A stretch of 5,421 nt of DNA from Planctomycetota bacterium (GTDB lineage: Bacteria > Planctomycetota > Phycisphaerae > Sedimentisphaerales > Anaerohalosphaeraceae), in contig QNBS01000180.1 of assembly GCA_003644175.1 (NCBI GenBank), forward strand, positions 1-5,421, written 5' to 3'. Made by a program: the position numbers and the translations under genes. Below, one piece after another: positions 1-5,421 of the stretch (position 1 is its first letter; each line of letters opens with the position of its first letter). The notes beneath the pieces are model-generated. The model was given only the letters and a program-made list of their open reading frames with translations, did not search any database and was not told the origin of the DNA.

Positions 1-531
1 ACCGGAATCAATAGTGGCGACGACGACACCCTGTCCGGCAAGGCCGATATCCCGGAGAGCGGGCGCGCCGATCATCTCCATGTTCCACTGAACGGCGCCG
101 GTGTCATCGTATTCGACGGGGGGGAGATGGAGCGTATAATCCAGCGACACCTTTGCGACGCCCGGAAGTCGTGCGATTTTGCCCGCGAGGCGAGCGGGTA
201 TTTCAACCGCCAGGGCGTTAACGAGCCAGAGCGGCTTGAAACGCGTTGCGCCCCTGTCGCGCAGGAATCTTCGAAGGGTTTTGCGGCTTCGCAGGGACCT
301 GGTCCGCAGTGATTCGCTTATGAGCCGTCTGCGCATGCGTTTGCCGTGCCCGCTGAAACGAGAGATATCCGCGCGATCGGTAAAGGTTATTATGACAGGG
401 ACTTTTTTCTCGCCGGCGGCATTTTGCAGTACGGCCTGTAGTTGCGGGGCGACCTGTTGAGCGTGCAGTGCAGTTGTCCATGCCAATACCGACAGCACTC
501 CACAGAGGATCGACATGCGGGCGAACCACAT
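1..531 (-). CDS. N-terminal part of a secreted subtilisin-like serine protease (peptidase family S8), 3' end outside window
   Basis: The frame is open from ATG 531-529 to the window edge, giving 177 residues with no stop. Residues 7-24 form a signal peptide with a likely cut after ALHA. Residues 44-136 look like an inhibitor I9-type propeptide: VPVIITFTDRADI starts it, and LVNALAVEIPARLAGKIARL with PGVAKVSLDY closes it. The stretch 64-97 is very rich in Arg. The mature enzyme then begins with VQWNMEMIGAPALRDIGLAG (147-166) and GQGVVVATIDSG (166-177). This resembles the bacillopeptidase F-like pattern 'W-I--IGAP---- G--G-GV-VA-IDTG', and Asp175 is the expected catalytic Asp. The catalytic His and Ser lie beyond the window and cannot be checked. 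It follows the lipoprotein gene by 17 bases, so it is probably in the same operon. It may process the secreted neighbours, but that is inference. Confidence 0.88.
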   Translation of the reverse strand, partial: MWFARMSILCGVLSVLAWTTALHAQQVAPQLQAVLQNAAGEKKVPVIITFTDRADISRFSGHGKRMRRRLISESLRTRSLRSRKTLRRFLRDRGATRFKPLWLVNALAVEIPARLAGKIARLPGVAKVSLDYTLHLPPVEYDDTGAVQWNMEMIGAPALRDIGLAGQGVVVATIDSG

Positions 532-540
532 TGCAACCTT

Positions 541-545
541 CCTCC
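541..545 (-). promoter_or_regulatory. ribosome binding site of the subtilase gene
   Basis: GGAGG on the minus strand lies nine bases ahead of the ATG at 531-529, just after the TAA of the lipoprotein gene (551-549). It selects this ATG over the in-frame ATG five codons later. Confidence 0.75.
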
Positions 546-548
546 GGC

Positions 549-1055
549 TTACTGAACAGCAATGTCCTTTGCGACAAAGTCTCCTATGACAACGTCCACC
601 ACGGCCCCGCGCTTAATGAACCTGCCGGGATTGGCGAACATCACGTAATACACCCTGTCTTTTTTGGGCGCCAAGGTTGCCTGTCTAAGCGGTCCTATCT
701 TTGTTTCCGTCGGCATCAACAGTTTGGCGCCGGTTGCCCGATCGAGAAGATATGGCTTGAGGCCGCGTTTGAGCAGTTGGCGGGCCTTGCCCGGATCGGT
801 TACCCGATACCTGAAATCAAGCATGTTGTCGGCTGCCGAGAGCCTGAGAGCCTGGATTTCTATGCCCCACTGCTGCTCGATGGGCGGTTGGTCAACGGTT
901 TGTTGCGCCGCTGCCGACCGCCGGGATGCTGCGGGTTCGCCGGCGACGGCGTTAACGGGATCGGCCGCCACGTTTGCCCCGCCACAACCCGGCGGCAACA
1001 GTAAGCATGCAACAATCAATACTGTCGTCAATACTATCGCCCATACATCTTTCAT
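549..1055 (-). CDS. putative lipoprotein of a conserved family without known function
   Basis: The 168-aa product has a hydrophobic start (residues 4-20) followed by two candidate lipid-modified cysteines: C17 in IVAC, a good lipobox match, and C24 in PPGCGG. A low-complexity Ala/Pro/Gln linker (about 27-60) leads to a compact domain (62-165) with the marks WGIEIQALRLSA, MLDFRYRVTDPGKA, KPYLLDRATGAKL, KIGPLRQ, VYYVMFANPGRFIKRG and VVIGDF. From memory, the same set of marks recurs in uncharacterised secreted or membrane-anchored proteins of other bacteria, and I know of no assigned function. No catalytic or metal-binding His/Cys cluster is visible in the domain. It probably sits in the envelope and is co-transcribed with the MCO-like genes (31 bases after the previous stop, 17 before the next start). 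A chaperone or anchor role would be a guess. Confidence 0.8.
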   Translation of the reverse strand: MKDVWAIVLTTVLIVACLLLPPGCGGANVAADPVNAVAGEPAASRRSAAAQQTVDQPPIEQQWGIEIQALRLSAADNMLDFRYRVTDPGKARQLLKRGLKPYLLDRATGAKLLMPTETKIGPLRQATLAPKKDRVYYVMFANPGRFIKRGAVVDVVIGDFVAKDIAVQ

Positions 1056-1064
1056 TGCGTGTCA

Positions 1065-1070
1065 TCCTTT
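1065..1070 (-). promoter_or_regulatory. ribosome binding site of the small lipoprotein gene
   Basis: AAAGGA on the minus strand lies nine bases before the ATG at 1055-1053, in the 31-base gap after the previous TAA. It supports that start. Confidence 0.6.
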
Positions 1071-1086
1071 CCCTGGAATCGCATTA

Positions 1087-3915
1087 TTATGGCGCCGGCA
1101 CAAGTCTTATCGCATCGGCGTTGGTGCTGAACGCGGCGGTTGTCGAATGGATCGTGATGTCAACAGAGTTACCGAAAACCACACCCGGCGCAACCAGGTT
1201 CCAACTTCCTCCGTCAAGTTGCTGATTCATGGGGAAAGTGCCTTCAGGAGATACCCCATCGTTGATCTCATAGGGCACGGCATTAAAGCGACTCGGCCAG
1301 CTCGTCCATGAAGCATATACGTCAAACGTGCCGGTGGCGTCGATATGGTAGTTGTAGGTCGCGCCAACGGTCTTGCTCCAGAGTGAATCGGAGCCGACCG
1401 GATTTGCGCCGCCTGAGACGCCCCATGTTCCTGTCGCCGAGGCGCCCGGGTCGCCGTTGTCGACGATGATCTCGGTAAGCATAGAGACCGGTGTAAACTT
1501 GACCGCATCGGCGTTGGTGCTGCCGCCCGAATCAAGCGAGGTGACGGTCACTTCTGTGTTGGGCCCAAGGGTGTAGATTCCGAGGAGGTTCCACATGCTC
1601 GGATTCTGCCGCTGATTGACGGTAACAGCACCAACCGGTGAGCCGCCGGTGCTGATATCTACGGGAACGCTTGTACGTCTGCTTGGCCAGCCTGTCCATC
1701 GCATATAGACGGCGTAGGGCGCTCCCGCAAGATCGGTCCGGAAGCTAAATGTGTCGCCGTTGGTTTTGCTGTAGACCGAGTTGGTCGCGTACGGATTGGA
1801 CCCGCCGGAGACAGGCCATGTGCCTGTGGGAGTTGCGCCGGCGTCGAGGTTGTCAATGATGACTTCTGTGGCTGTATAACCATCGGTAATTGTGATATCC
1901 AGCGTGTCTGTATACGTGCAGCCACCGGCGGTATACTCGGCGGTGATTGTGGCCGGCAGGTCGGCGGTTACATCCGGAACCGTCAAGGCGCCTGCCGCGT
2001 CGATTGAAGCGCCGGTATCGACTACATCCCATATCTGCGGGTCGGTTATGGATGACGAACCGTCGCCGTTGACGACTCTGATATCGTAGTTGACCTGAGC
2101 ATCCATGTCTCCAACGGTTGTCGGGCCGACGATTTCTATGTGGTCGACATAGACAGGGCCGCCGGCGTCAGTGGGCGTAAACCTGACGGCGTCGGCATTG
2201 GTGCTCCTGGAGGCGCCGTGATCTACGGTGATGACCACTCTGGCGGTTCCTGTGAATGTGTATGGTCCGCCGGGAAGCAGGACCCATGTGCCGGCATTGG
2301 CGGTCTGGTCGACGGTGAAGCCGCCAAGCGAAGTTGCGCCGTCGAAGATTTCCACAGGTACGGCGTTGTAACGGCTTCCAAAGGGAGTCCATCGCATGTA
2401 CACGTTGTTCTCGCCGTTGCGAGCGCCCTGGAATGTAAATGTATCGTCGCGTGTGTCGCTGTACACTGAGTCGGTTCCCCACGGATTTGCTCCGCCCGAG
2501 ACCGGCCATGTGCCGGCCGATGATGCGCCGGCGTCGCGATTGTCGATTATCAACTCGGGCGCCGGCGGCGCCGGGGGACCCGGTATTGTGACATCGACGG
2601 CGCCGGTAGTGGTGTCTGCGCCGTCGGAAACATGCACGGTGAAAGTAAATGTTCCGGGAGCAAGACTCCCCGGGAATGTGTAGATCGGATCAGTGATCGT
2701 GGGATCGTCGAAGCTGCCGACGCCACCCTGAGCCATCCAACAGTAGACCAGCGGCGTCTCGGGGCTGTCATCCGGATCGAGGGCGACGACTGAAAGTTGT
2801 GTCGTGCATGCGGCGGGCGGAATTATGTCCGGTGTTGCGGTGACCGAACTGATCACAGGGGCAATATTCGGCGTGCCGGGGCCGACCTGCAGTTGCACCC
2901 GCATACCGCCGGGAGAGTTGGCGTTGTTGGTCAAGTTGAGCGCTCGGTCATAAATGGTGTACAAACCGGCGGGGACGTCTTCGATCCAGGCGTCTTTGGT
3001 CTGTCCCGCCGCCAGGAGCAGCGAGTACTGATATTTGGGATAGGGCGGCTGAGCGACGAACGGTTGAGGCGGATACAGGTTTCCGTCCTCGGCAAAGACG
3101 TTCATGTATAGCCGCTGAAGAATCGGAAAATGCGATTCGAGACCGGCGTTGAAGAAACGCAGGAGTAAACCTTCGCCGCCGGCGCCGGCATATATGGGCG
3201 GCATACCCGCGTAATAGGCCTGGCCATTTATGAGAAAGTACTTGGGCTCGAACTCGATGGTGCTTGTCATGGACTTTCCGGGACCGTAGTCGCCGTCCGC
3301 CACGGCATTGTGCAGACTGGGGTCTATTTCACTGAAGTACAGGCCGAAGATGTTGGGCATGCCGGCGCCCATGTACACATTGGTGGGGTTACGATAGACC
3401 TGCAGGCCGCCGTAGAGCCCCATCTGGACCTGGACCTGCGGATGTGTTCCGCTGTGATACATGAAAGCTCCGGCGCGGAGATTATCCCATGTGTATTGAC
3501 GTGTCTGGCCCGGATGCGTCTCGTAGGTAAAGGATCTTACCCTTCGCCTTCCCTGATCATCGGTGAAAAAGTTGGGATCCATCGCAGCGGGCAGGCCTGG
3601 AATGACAAGCGAGATCGGCACGGTCAGCTCGTTTTTCAGGTGTATTACCAGCGTGCTGTTACGATGTGGAACGGTGAGCATGGGTCCCGGGATATTGGGC
3701 TCGCGTATGAGCGTGGTAAAGTCGCTTTCATACTGGGCGAAACCCCACATCGGTACGACCTCTCCGCCGGGCATTGTCCTGTCGAACTGCCGGGCGGTGA
3801 GATAGAAGTTCTCGGTGGGTGGGGGTTGCCCCTGAGACAAGCCTGCTGATAAAGCGAGCAGAATGAGCGGTACGGCCAATCTTGGTTGCATTTTTATCTG
3901 TGGTTTACGGTTCAT
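1087..3915 (-). CDS. secreted MCO-like protein fused to PKD/Ig-like and three golvesin-type domains
   Basis: The 942-aa product starts with a signal peptide (hydrophobic 13-26, likely cut near residue 29). Residues 36-174 and about 186-345 form two cupredoxin-like domains clearly related to the 434-aa neighbour: MWGFA, PGPMLTVP, the ISLVIPG stretch, YHSGTHPQVQVQMGLYGG (153-170), SEIDPSLHNAV and an FLINGQAY strand. Copper ligands are largely missing: no HWHG, motif two is HSG, the HPxHxHG position reads ESHFPIL (260-266), and the HCH position reads YDRALNL (322-328). Oxidase activity of its own is therefore doubtful. Next come a PKD/Ig-like domain (about 350-444, with C370 and C392 possibly disulfide-bonded), golvesin-type repeat 1 (454-581), a second Ig-like domain (588-678), and golvesin-type repeats 2 (684-809) and 3 (814-940). 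Golvesin/Xly domains are beta-sandwich modules found in secreted enzymes and often thought to bind carbohydrate. No transmembrane or sorting signal is visible at the C-terminus. A role as surface-binding subunit or scaffold is inference. TAA ends it 31 bases before the next ATG. Confidence 0.9.
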   Translation of the reverse strand: MNRKPQIKMQPRLAVPLILLALSAGLSQGQPPPTENFYLTARQFDRTMPGGEVVPMWGFAQYESDFTTLIREPNIPGPMLTVPHRNSTLVIHLKNELTVPISLVIPGLPAAMDPNFFTDDQGRRRVRSFTYETHPGQTRQYTWDNLRAGAFMYHSGTHPQVQVQMGLYGGLQVYRNPTNVYMGAGMPNIFGLYFSEIDPSLHNAVADGDYGPGKSMTSTIEFEPKYFLINGQAYYAGMPPIYAGAGGEGLLLRFFNAGLESHFPILQRLYMNVFAEDGNLYPPQPFVAQPPYPKYQYSLLLAAGQTKDAWIEDVPAGLYTIYDRALNLTNNANSPGGMRVQLQVGPGTPNIAPVISSVTATPDIIPPAACTTQLSVVALDPDDSPETPLVYCWMAQGGVGSFDDPTITDPIYTFPGSLAPGTFTFTVHVSDGADTTTGAVDVTIPGPPAPPAPELIIDNRDAGASSAGTWPVSGGANPWGTDSVYSDTRDDTFTFQGARNGENNVYMRWTPFGSRYNAVPVEIFDGATSLGGFTVDQTANAGTWVLLPGGPYTFTGTARVVITVDHGASRSTNADAVRFTPTDAGGPVYVDHIEIVGPTTVGDMDAQVNYDIRVVNGDGSSSITDPQIWDVVDTGASIDAAGALTVPDVTADLPATITAEYTAGGCTYTDTLDITITDGYTATEVIIDNLDAGATPTGTWPVSGGSNPYATNSVYSKTNGDTFSFRTDLAGAPYAVYMRWTGWPSRRTSVPVDISTGGSPVGAVTVNQRQNPSMWNLLGIYTLGPNTEVTVTSLDSGGSTNADAVKFTPVSMLTEIIVDNGDPGASATGTWGVSGGANPVGSDSLWSKTVGATYNYHIDATGTFDVYASWTSWPSRFNAVPYEINDGVSPEGTFPMNQQLDGGSWNLVAPGVVFGNSVDITIHSTTAAFSTNADAIRLVPAP
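1096..1476 (-). repeat. golvesin-type repeat 3 (residues 814-940)
   Basis: It starts EIIVDNGDPGASATGTWGVS and has SLWSKT, VYASWTSWPSRFNAVPYEI, MNQQ, SWNLV and STNADAIRLVP, and so closes the protein. A 19-base stretch at its end (1111-1129) is identical to one at the end of repeat 2 (1504-1522), as expected for duplicated domains. Confidence 0.8.
1489..1866 (-). repeat. golvesin-type repeat 2 (residues 684-809)
   Basis: It starts EVIIDNLDAGATPTGTWPVS and has SVYSKT, VYMRWTGWPSR, VNQRQN, MWNLLG and STNADAVKFTP at the positions seen in repeat 1. Only four residues separate it from repeat 3. Confidence 0.8.
1882..2154 (-). other. Ig-like domain between golvesin repeats 1 and 2
   Basis: Residues 588-678 start VYVDHIEIVGPTTVGDMDAQ and continue with WDVVDTGASIDAAGALTVPDV and an ATITAEYTAGG strand. 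The pattern 'W-V-D--ASID-AG-LTV' resembles bacterial Ig-like (Big_2-type) domains. It separates repeat 1 from the closely joined repeats 2 and 3. Confidence 0.65.
2173..2556 (-). repeat. golvesin-type repeat 1 (residues 454-581)
   Basis: It starts ELIIDNRDAGASSAGTWPVS and ends STNADAVRFTP. The internal marks are SVYSD, VYMRWTPFGSRYNAVPVEI, a VDQ strand and TWVLL. This is the order seen in golvesin/Xly C-terminal-like domains: IVDN-D-G, G-W, an aromatic W--SR pattern, V-Q, W-LL, ADAVRF-P. Confidence 0.8.
2584..2868 (-). other. PKD/Ig-like domain in the 942-aa protein
   Basis: Residues 350-444 hold APVISSVTATPD, then VVALDPDD, a central YCWMAQGG strand and FTFTVHVSDGADTTTGAVDV. The ALDPDD...W...VSDG signature is typical of PKD or cadherin-like beta-sandwich domains in secreted proteins. 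Such domains usually act as spacers. Confidence 0.7.
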
Positions 3916-3924
3916 TTTCTCGAT

Positions 3925-3930
3925 CTCCTT
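3925..3930 (-). promoter_or_regulatory. ribosome binding site of the 942-aa gene
   Basis: AAGGAG on the minus strand lies nine bases ahead of the ATG at 3915-3913, inside the 18-base gap after the previous TAA. It fixes the start at the first Met rather than Met9. Confidence 0.8.
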
Positions 3931-3933
3931 TTC

Positions 3934-5238
3934 TTATGGAATGGGTACATCCCAATGATCAATAAGCATGAAAGTGATCTGTCCGCCGGGGAAAAGATCG
4001 TTATTGACGATTTCCTTTTCGAGATGCGAATGCCAGATCTGCCAGTAGCCGCCCGTCAGGTTGAGTCCTCCGCCCGGCGGCAATGGAGCGAAACTTCCGA
4101 GGAAGGGGCTGCCGCTGTAGAGCATTCCGAAGGTGAGGTCTTTTTGTTCGGGCAGGTCGACCGGAATGGGCTTTCCATGGTCCGGCGCGTATTCAAAGGG
4201 TTCGAGCGGGTCTCCGGGGTCGTGCCCGTAGATGTCCCATCCGATCTTTTCGGCGGTCCATTCAAAGATTGCGTCGTGGGTAGCCCCCGGCAATACGTTC
4301 TGGGTGTAGTCCGAGACGGCAAGATCGGCGCCGGAAACGCCGCCGTCGGTGGAGAGGAGTCGTCCGTCGCGGGCGATAAGAAGAAAGTTATTGCCGTGGG
4401 TATGAAAGGGATGGGCGTTCCTTCCGGCGCCTATCATTCTCATGAGGATTCTTTCTCCCGGATGCATCCTCGCCAGCGCATTGTAAGGCTGGCGTGGAAG
4501 CAGATCCGAGTATGGTGCGGCCAGGACGGTGTCCGGAAAGCAGCGACCGTTCATGAACCAGTAGACCGGGTTGTATGTTGTATTGCCTATGGTGTCCATG
4601 CACCCTGCGGCGACGGCCTGATGGAACAGAGGATCCATCTCGGTATGCAGAAAGAGGTATTCGCGGTCGTAGGCCGAGCTTTCATGATTATACGCGATCT
4701 TGTTTGTTTCGGGGTCGTAACCGTCCGGCCTGATAATGAGGGCGCCGACAAGCCCCATTTCGATCTGCATTTCAGGTCGACTGCCGCTGTGATACAGATA
4801 GGTTCCGGGATAGTCGGCGATGAATTCGTAGGTGACGACGGCTTCGCCGCCCGGGAGCGCCTCTCGCGTCAAGAGACCGGCAAGACCTCCCGTCGGAGGA
4901 CTCATATTCGTCTGGCCCGGAAAGACGATAGAGACAGGTTCGTAGATTTCGTTTCTGAGATTGATTCTGACGGTCTCTCCCTGGCCAACCAGAAGCGTCG
5001 GCCCGGGGTATTGCATGAGCCCGTTCGGATCCGGGCTGTAGCCCCACATAAAATAAGAGCCGCCGTCGGGCGTCGAAATGTAGCCTGATTTGGCGGTAAG
5101 ATTGAATGTTCTGACGCCTGCGGCAAAGTCGCCGCTGATTCCCGGAATTGCCGCCTGCGCATGAGCCGCCAGCATGATCGTGCCTGCGACGACTGCAACC
5201 AGAAGCAACCGGCCGTTTCTACTTGATAACGATTCCAT
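3934..5238 (-). CDS. secreted two-domain multicopper-oxidase-like protein with partly degenerate copper sites
   Basis: The 434-aa product is probably exported. Residues 10-29 form a hydrophobic signal peptide with a likely cut after AQA (29). The N-terminal cupredoxin domain (about 45-170) has the usual PGPTLLVGQGETVRINLRNE strand. Where classical MCOs carry HWHG it has PVSIVFPGQ (101-109), and its second motif is YHSG (H150) rather than HSH. The second cupredoxin domain (about 185-430) keeps a textbook third motif, HPFHTHG (276-282). Its fourth motif is WHSHLEKE (402-409): both outer His of HCH are kept, but the type-1 Cys is Ser404 and the following His is Glu409. Family knowledge predicts no normal blue type-1 copper, while some of the type-2/3 ligands remain. 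It could bind one or two metal ions, act with a partner subunit, or be a non-oxidase. The frame is intact, with TAA 18 bases before the next ATG. The layout resembles units of MofA/MnxG/OmpB-type proteins, but the substrate is unknown. Confidence 0.9.
   Translation of the reverse strand: MESLSSRNGRLLLVAVVAGTIMLAAHAQAAIPGISGDFAAGVRTFNLTAKSGYISTPDGGSYFMWGYSPDPNGLMQYPGPTLLVGQGETVRINLRNEIYEPVSIVFPGQTNMSPPTGGLAGLLTREALPGGEAVVTYEFIADYPGTYLYHSGSRPEMQIEMGLVGALIIRPDGYDPETNKIAYNHESSAYDREYLFLHTEMDPLFHQAVAAGCMDTIGNTTYNPVYWFMNGRCFPDTVLAAPYSDLLPRQPYNALARMHPGERILMRMIGAGRNAHPFHTHGNNFLLIARDGRLLSTDGGVSGADLAVSDYTQNVLPGATHDAIFEWTAEKIGWDIYGHDPGDPLEPFEYAPDHGKPIPVDLPEQKDLTFGMLYSGSPFLGSFAPLPPGGGLNLTGGYWQIWHSHLEKEIVNNDLFPGGQITFMLIDHWDVPIP
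4024..4032 (-). other. codons for HSH, a variant of the HCH motif (fourth MCO motif)
   Basis: CAT TCG CAT encodes His403-Ser404-His405. In classical MCOs the middle residue is the type-1 copper Cys. TCG is two base changes from either Cys codon, so a single sequencing error does not explain it. The downstream type-1 His is also replaced, by Glu409 (GAA, also two changes from His). Confidence 0.8.
4393..4413 (-). other. codons for copper-ligand motif HPFHTHG (third MCO motif)
   Basis: These seven codons encode residues 276-282. In classical MCOs, HPxHxHG supplies one type-1 ligand (first His), one type-2 ligand and one type-3 ligand. All three His are present here, the best preserved copper motif in the window. 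Confidence 0.85.
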
Positions 5239-5244
5239 TTTTTT

Positions 5245-5249
5245 CTCCT
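5245..5249 (-). promoter_or_regulatory. ribosome binding site of the 434-aa MCO-like gene
   Basis: AGGAG on the minus strand lies six bases before the ATG at 5238-5236. It supports this ATG over the nearby out-of-frame ATG at about 5264, which would encode only a short peptide. Confidence 0.75.
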
Positions 5250-5279
5250 GTCTGCTTATTAGACATTTCTATCTCGTTG

Positions 5280-5285
5280 ATTATA
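5280..5285 (-). promoter_or_regulatory. possible -10 box (TATAAT) in the largest intergenic gap
   Basis: Read on the minus strand, an exact TATAAT lies in the 66-base gap, about 40 bases ahead of the start codon of the 434-aa gene. The hexamer 17 bases upstream (TTAGCC) matches the -35 consensus at only 3 of 6 positions and there is no TG extension. It could be an internal promoter separating the first gene from the rest, or chance. Confidence 0.2.
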
Positions 5286-5304
5286 TGGCGTCCGCCGACT
5301 CCGG

Positions 5305-5421
5305 CTAAACAGGCGGTGCGGTTATTACAATCTCCGTCATCATTCCGCCATAGTCTTCCCTGAAGTTGCTCAGGAAATTGTATTGAGTGTCGTATAAGAA
5401 GTATGTTCCGGGCGCCACACC
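5305..5421 (-). CDS. C-terminal fragment of a probable multicopper-oxidase-like protein (5' end outside window)
   Basis: An open frame enters at base 5421 and ends at a TAG (5307-5305), giving 38 residues that begin GVAPGTYFLYDTQYN and end MTEIVITAPPV. The pattern G-x-Y-x-[LI]-Y-D, then a short Asn-rich stretch, then GGM and a final beta-strand matches the end of the MCO unit in the 942-aa protein of this operon (residues 313-344: PAGLYTIYD, then N-rich, then GGMRVQLQV). This is the last strand pair of a cupredoxin domain. The match is short but position-specific, so I infer that a third MCO-like gene lies immediately upstream in the same operon. No His or Cys copper ligand is present in the visible part. 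The fragment ends soon after the final strand, so this protein has no C-terminal extension like that of the 942-aa protein. Its start, length and copper motifs cannot be judged here. Confidence 0.7.
   Translation of the reverse strand, partial: GVAPGTYFLYDTQYNFLSNFREDYGGMMTEIVITAPPV

Noticed and set aside
218..577. Minus-strand open frame of 119 codons overlapping the subtilase start
   Set aside because: It is another frame of the same strand. The frame starting at 531 gives a signal peptide, I9-like propeptide and S8 catalytic-Asp segment, whereas this one gives a basic, featureless product.
468..1311. Overlapping plus-strand open frames (178 and 215 codons) opposite the lipoprotein gene
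   Set aside because: They are antisense shadows without a domain or domain-like composition. The minus-strand lipoprotein has a coherent signal and conserved-family marks.
1111..1522. 19-base identical direct repeats (1111-1129 and 1504-1522)
   Set aside because: They encode the conserved STNADA-type end of golvesin repeats 3 and 2, so they are explained by domain duplication and not by an attachment site or mobile element.
3886..5088. Long plus-strand open frame (400 codons) opposite the 434-aa gene
   Set aside because: It lies antisense to a gene with clear MCO motifs, signal peptide and ribosome site. Its translation shows no recognisable domain, and it overlaps the junction of two real genes.
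5218..5264. Short minus-strand open frame beginning MSNKQTGEKNG in the 66-base gap
   Set aside because: It is about 15 codons long, has no clear ribosome site, and overlaps the start of the 434-aa gene out of frame. It is most likely chance.
5294..5305. GCCG-GAGT-CGGC hairpin just after the first gene's stop
   Set aside because: The stem is only four base pairs and no T-run follows, so it is not a convincing terminator.

Overview
The window reads as part of one bacterial operon, transcribed entirely on the minus strand (right to left as printed). Five coding regions are packed with gaps of 66, 18, 31 and 17 bases. A Shine-Dalgarno-like sequence precedes each of the four starts inside the window. 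Every product with a visible N-terminus carries a signal peptide or a lipoprotein-type signal, so this looks like an export-dedicated gene set acting outside the cytoplasm. GC content is moderately high by eye. The lipobox signal and the multi-domain secreted proteins with golvesin/Xly-type domains suggest a Gram-negative-type bacterium, perhaps a Planctomycetota-like or other environmental lineage. That placement is inference and weak.

Layout in transcription order. (1) 5421-5305: the last 38 codons of a protein whose ending resembles the end of the multicopper-oxidase (MCO) unit in the 942-aa protein. (2) 5238-3934: a 434-aa secreted two-domain MCO-like protein with a clear HPFHTHG motif. 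Its last copper motif has Ser in place of the type-1 copper Cys. (3) 3915-1087: a 942-aa secreted protein. It starts with a second MCO-like unit that has lost nearly all copper-ligand histidines, then has a PKD/Ig-like domain, three golvesin-type repeats and an extra Ig-like domain between repeats 1 and 2. (4) 1055-549: a small putative lipoprotein of a conserved family without known function. (5) 531-1 and beyond: the N-terminal part of a secreted subtilase (peptidase family S8), with signal peptide, I9-like propeptide and the catalytic-Asp segment at the window edge. Genes 1 and 5 run off the window.

How they may work together (inference): three adjacent MCO-type units on separate polypeptides recall the large MofA/MnxG/OmpB-like extracellular oxidases, in which several cupredoxin units sit in one chain. 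Here the units appear split across genes and their copper sites are unevenly retained. A heteromeric extracellular copper protein is one reading, with the golvesin/Ig-rich protein attaching it to the cell surface or a polysaccharide, and the lipoprotein and protease serving assembly or maturation. Degenerate, non-catalytic cupredoxin scaffolds are the alternative. No stretch over about 70 bases lacks a gene, and no RNA gene, mobile element, CRISPR array or convincing terminator was seen.
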